A DNA stretch of 64,000 nucleotides, taken from JAICJC01 sp963709425. Its GTDB lineage: Bacteria > Actinomycetota > Thermoleophilia > Gaiellales > JAICJC01. The first letter of the stretch is position 1; every line of letters begins with the position of its first letter. Under the pieces are notes generated by a model that saw only the letters and a program-made list of their open reading frames with translations, did no database searches and was not told the DNA's origin. Positions 61,668 through 64,000 of the stretch are shown here, piece after piece. Both the position numbers and the translations under genes were made by a program. The DNA lies in NCBI GenBank assembly GCA_963709425.1, contig CAVPWG010000002.1, forward strand, positions 248,001-312,000, written 5' to 3'.

Positions 61668-61930
61668 ATGCCGCCCGAGAAGCGGGCCGCGCTCGAGCGC
61701 GCCAGGGCGCGGCTCGACACGCTCGACCTCTATCCGCACCCGGTGCGCATCGCCGGCGTGCGAGTCGTGGTCGCACCGCTGCTCTTCCGGCTCCCGTGGT
61801 TTCGGAGCTTCGACGGCTACGCGACCCATCGTGCGATCTTCCTCCGGCGGCCGCCGATCGGCGACGAGCAGGACCTCCTCACGCACGAGCTGTGCCACGT
61901 CTGGCAGATGCAGCACCGGCCGCCGCGACC
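61668..61930 (+). pseudogene. Zinc-metallopeptidase-like ORF, C-terminally truncated
   Basis: About 88 residues from ATG 61668 read RARLDTLDLYPHPVRIAG, RLPWFRSFDGYATHRAIFL and DLLTHELCHVWQMQHRP. HELCH is the HExxH-like zinc site of small DUF4157-type peptidase domains. Members normally continue with a glycine/tyrosine segment carrying a third ligand. Here homology ends at about 61925, where the frame becomes antisense to the YciI-family gene. It is probably a truncated gene, or one whose end was lost by recombination. Confidence 0.5.
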
Positions 61931-61940
61931 AGCGCCGCTG

Positions 61941-62303
61941 TCAGACGCGAGCGGTGATCTGCATGACCGGGCGCACCTCGACCGAGCCGTACGTCGCACC
62001 CGGGCACATCTTCGCAGCCTCGATGGCCTGGTCGATCGTGTCGCACTCGACCATGTAGAACCCGCCGAGCTGCTCCTTCGTCTCGGCGAACGGCCCGTCG
62101 ACGACCAGCGTCTGGCCGTCGCGCACGCGCACCGTCTTCGCTGTCGAGATCGGGTCGAGCGGGGCCCCGTCCTTCATCGCGCCGCGCTGTGTCAGGCTGT
62201 CGGTGAACGCGTAGTAGTCCTGCATGAGCTGGGCCATGTCGGCCTCGCTCGAGTTCGCCCGCTGAGCTTCCTCGTCATAGATGAGAAGCATGTACTGCGG
62301 CAT
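61941..62303 (-). CDS. YCII-related (DGPF-domain) protein
   Basis: This 120-residue protein of the YCII/DGPF family has a ferredoxin-like fold: QYMLLIYDEE, the signature VVDGPFAETKEQLGGFY and a C-terminal GSVEVRPVMQ strand. These proteins often accompany ECF sigma factors in actinobacteria, but none is present here. Its start codon lies inside the 3' end of the methyltransferase gene, a 29-base overlap on the same strand. The function is unknown. Confidence 0.9.
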   Translation of the reverse strand: MPQYMLLIYDEEAQRANSSEADMAQLMQDYYAFTDSLTQRGAMKDGAPLDPISTAKTVRVRDGQTLVVDGPFAETKEQLGGFYMVECDTIDQAIEAAKMCPGATYGSVEVRPVMQITARV

Positions 62304-63408
62304 GTCGTCCCTCCGGAGCTCGGCCGGCGGGCGAATTCCCGCCGGCTCCATCATGACGAACGAGCGCGCGCGAAATCGACAGCACCGCGCGGTCGACGCG
62401 GCGCCGGTCGGGGCCGCAGACGAAGAGATGCTCGGTGTTCGAGAGGTGCGACACCCTTCCGACGCGGCGGCCGGACGGGTCGTGGATGCCGATCCTGGCG
62501 CCGACGTACCGCGGCCGCGGCACGGCGACCGCGCCGACGTGGCCACGCCTTGCAAGCAGCGACGCGATCTCGTCGGGACGGTGAAAGCCCTCGTTCGAGA
62601 GCGAGATCACGAGCCAGCGGGCGGTTGCCCGCTCGATCAGCTCGGCGATCGCCGTTCCCGCCTGCCGGCGCAGGTTGTAGGCGCTCTTTCGCGTGCGGCA
62701 GTCCGTGCGCTTGCACGCGACCCCGTAGTGGTCGGGCGCATCCCACCGGACGAGCGTCTCCCACACGTGGTAGTTCCCGAGGTAGGAGTGCTGGTTGTAG
62801 GGCGGGTCGACGTACGCCAGGTCGATCCCGTCCAGCGCCGCGGCGAGCCCGTTCGCGTCGGCGCGGGTCACCCGCCCGACCGGCCCGGCCACGTCGGCGG
62901 GCTCGCGCAGCTCGAGCGCGTTCGCGGCCCGCGGGGCCCAGCGCTTGAGGTAGGCCATCTGCACGCCGACCGTCGAGTCGACCCGGTCGGCGGCCTCGAC
63001 GAGGCTCGTCAGGAGGATGCCGCGCTCGACGGGGTCGAGATCGAGCCGGTCGATCTCGTCGCGGACGGCGTCGATCCGCATGCCGTTCTCGGGACGGAAG
63101 TAGCGCGACCGGCGGCAGAACGTCTCGGTCACGTAGCCGTCGACGGGCGGGAGCTCGCGCAGATGTCGCAGGAGCCGCTGGATACGGAGCCGGTTCACGT
63201 CCGGCCCCGCGGCCAGGTAGGCCTGGCCGAACGCCTCGGAGTACGCGGCGGTGTCGTTCGAGAGCACCTCGACCCCCACCCCCCGGAGGGCCTGCCCGAC
63301 TCGTGTCGTGCCGGCGAAGAGGTCGGCCGCCGAGCGCGCCTCGAGCGCCGTGGCCGCTGCGGCGATGGCGCGTGCGAGCGCGCGCTTGGAGCCGAGGTAC
63401 TTGATCAC
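62275..63408 (-). CDS. D12-class N6-adenine DNA methyltransferase (orphan)
   Basis: This SAM-dependent methyltransferase has 377 residues. The N-terminal MIKYLGSKRALARAI and DLFAGTTRVGQAL (residues 29-41) form the SAM site of Dam/M.FokI-type (D12) enzymes. The catalytic DPPY is at 201-204 in AYVDPPYNQHSYLGNYH, and LVISLSNEGF and LFVCG follow. No restriction endonuclease gene lies beside it, so it may be an epigenetic or phage-derived orphan. The last 30 residues look unconserved and run over the start of the downstream gene. GTG 63408 opens the MIKYLGSK motif. Confidence 0.9.
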   Translation of the reverse strand: MIKYLGSKRALARAIAAAATALEARSAADLFAGTTRVGQALRGVGVEVLSNDTAAYSEAFGQAYLAAGPDVNRLRIQRLLRHLRELPPVDGYVTETFCRRSRYFRPENGMRIDAVRDEIDRLDLDPVERGILLTSLVEAADRVDSTVGVQMAYLKRWAPRAANALELREPADVAGPVGRVTRADANGLAAALDGIDLAYVDPPYNQHSYLGNYHVWETLVRWDAPDHYGVACKRTDCRTRKSAYNLRRQAGTAIAELIERATARWLVISLSNEGFHRPDEIASLLARRGHVGAVAVPRPRYVGARIGIHDPSGRRVGRVSHLSNTEHLFVCGPDRRRVDRAVLSISRALVRHDGAGGNSPAGRAPEGRHAAVHASHL

Positions 63409-63439
63409 GGCCGCAACACTACGGCCGTGGACGGACGGT

Positions 63440-63538
63440 TCAGACGTGCGTGCCGCAGCCGGCGCAGCGGCGAGGCCGGGCGCCGTCGTGGACGACGACG
63501 TGGTGGCTGCATATCAGCTTGCGTAGGCGATTCCTCAT
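63440..63538 (-). CDS. 32-residue microprotein with a zinc-finger-like Cys/His pattern
   Basis: This short frame starts ATG 63538, preceded by GAGG six bases upstream, and ends TGA 63440. It encodes a basic N-terminus (MRNRLRKL), then CSHH, and CAGCG near the C-terminus, giving a CxxH...CxxC arrangement that could bind one zinc. Every codon has the G/C third-position bias of neighbouring genes, and it fits snugly between the methyltransferase (31 bases away) and the next gene (7 bases). I infer a real small protein, with function unknown. Confidence 0.55.
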   Translation of the reverse strand: MRNRLRKLICSHHVVVHDGARPRRCAGCGTHV

Positions 63539-63545
63539 GGCTGCC

Positions 63546-63773
63546 TCACGCTGCGGCCTGAACGAGGCCGGCGTAGAAGTAGGGGTGGTTGAAGACATCC
63601 ATGGGATTCGCGTCGTCCACGAGCACGTCGAACGCCTCGCCGATCTCGAAGTCGACGACGGCGACGCGCACCTGGTCGGTCGCGGGATCCCACAGCATGG
63701 TCACGTCAACGCCGTTCGAGCTGCGATGGGCCAGCTCGCGCAGCGGGGCGATGGGGGTGACGACGGCGGTCAT
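63546..63773 (-). CDS. Small conserved actinobacterial protein, function unknown
   Basis: This protein has 75 residues from ATG 63773, which follows GCGAGGAGC at the right distance. GTG 63809 would add 12 residues. It has the pattern LRELAHRSSNGVDVTMLWDP, VRVAVVDFEIGEAF and DVFNHPYFYAGL, a small beta-sheet protein family widespread in high-GC actinobacteria as far as I recall. No catalytic residues are evident. It is upstream of, and probably cotranscribed with, the microprotein gene. Confidence 0.7.
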   Translation of the reverse strand: MTAVVTPIAPLRELAHRSSNGVDVTMLWDPATDQVRVAVVDFEIGEAFDVLVDDANPMDVFNHPYFYAGLVQAAA

Positions 63774-63881
63774 GTCGGGCTCCTCGCGGGTGTTGGTGGT
63801 GGTGAACACGATTGGAGGAGTCTCGTCGCCCCGCAGCGGCGCCGCGGTCGAGCGACCATGCGTCCGTAGGTGTGGAAACCC

Positions 63882-64000
63882 CTACTGCCGCAGGAAGGCC
63901 AGCACGGCCAGCACGCGGCGATGGTCCTCCGATGCGGCCGGGAGGCCGAGCTTCGAGAAGATCGACGTGACGTGCTTCTCGACGGCCCGCTCGGTGACGA
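63882..64000 (-). CDS. LuxR/NarL-type response regulator, C-terminal end
   Basis: Only the last 38 residues are in the window: VTERAVEKHVTSIFSKLGLP, then RVLAVLAFLRQ and a stop. This is the recognition helix and last helix of a GerE-type helix-turn-helix, as in NarL-family regulators. The gene enters from the right edge. Nothing can be said about its sensor domain or target. Confidence 0.85.
   Translation of the reverse strand, partial: VTERAVEKHVTSIFSKLGLPAASEDHRRVLAVLAFLRQ

Noticed and set aside
1..64000. CRISPR array or insertion sequence with terminal inverted repeats
   Set aside because: No regularly spaced repeats and no transposase genes were found. The only recombinase is the truncated integrase.

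Overview
The window is about 70 percent G+C and reads like a chromosome segment of a high-GC actinobacterium. The inference rests on the ethylmalonyl-CoA pathway genes, a BTAD-type regulator relic, DUF1707 and DUF4349 proteins, many GTG starts, 1-8 base gene overlaps and start codons placed only 6-8 bases after a -10 box (leaderless genes). A deep-branching class such as Thermoleophilia would fit, but nothing in the window proves the rank. About a dozen conserved genes carry single-base frameshifts, which looks more like base-calling or assembly error than biology. I treat most of them as genes and give the shift position.

Left backbone (1-25.5 kb). After the 3' end of rlmN come ccr and an acyl-CoA mutase on the plus strand. 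A minus-strand run from 11.4 to 4.0 kb holds malyl-CoA lyase, acyl-CoA dehydrogenase, a MaoC hydratase, a GNAT enzyme, an ABC-2 exporter, a ferredoxin-reductase-like flavoprotein and a LanC-like cyclase. Together with ccr and the mutase this covers the characteristic steps of the ethylmalonyl-CoA pathway for C2 assimilation. ribB, signal peptidase I and a SpoIID-type secreted protein follow. From 14 to 24 kb two convergent operons encode surface-glycan functions: an ATP-grasp enzyme, two family-4 glycosyltransferases and the complete WbpA/B/E/D/I-type set for UDP-2,3-diacetamido-2,3-dideoxy-mannuronate. A TlpA-like thioredoxin and an M42 peptidase lead to a tRNA-Lys(CTT) gene.

Genomic island (25621-48577). 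The last 22 bases of the tRNA-Lys region recur with one mismatch at 48556-48577, and a truncated tyrosine integrase lies beside the tRNA. The island has gene relics next to the integrase, four dihydrofolate-reductase-fold proteins, and a large fusion of a class III nucleotide cyclase, a transmembrane helix, a beta-propeller and a periplasmic ligand-binding domain. It also has a MarR-controlled MFS plus ABC efflux operon with its operator visible in the promoter, a D-Ala-D-Ala carboxypeptidase divergent from a two-component system, and two epoxide hydrolases.

Right backbone (48.6-64 kb). This part carries small secreted proteins, a glutathione transferase, a VOC protein, a GH26-like glycosidase, a citrate-synthase-fold enzyme paired with an acyl-CoA ligase, a polar amino acid ABC importer, a long Ig-like repeat protein, a DUF4349 lipoprotein, an orphan D12-class adenine methyltransferase, a 32-residue zinc-finger-like microprotein and the end of a LuxR-type regulator.
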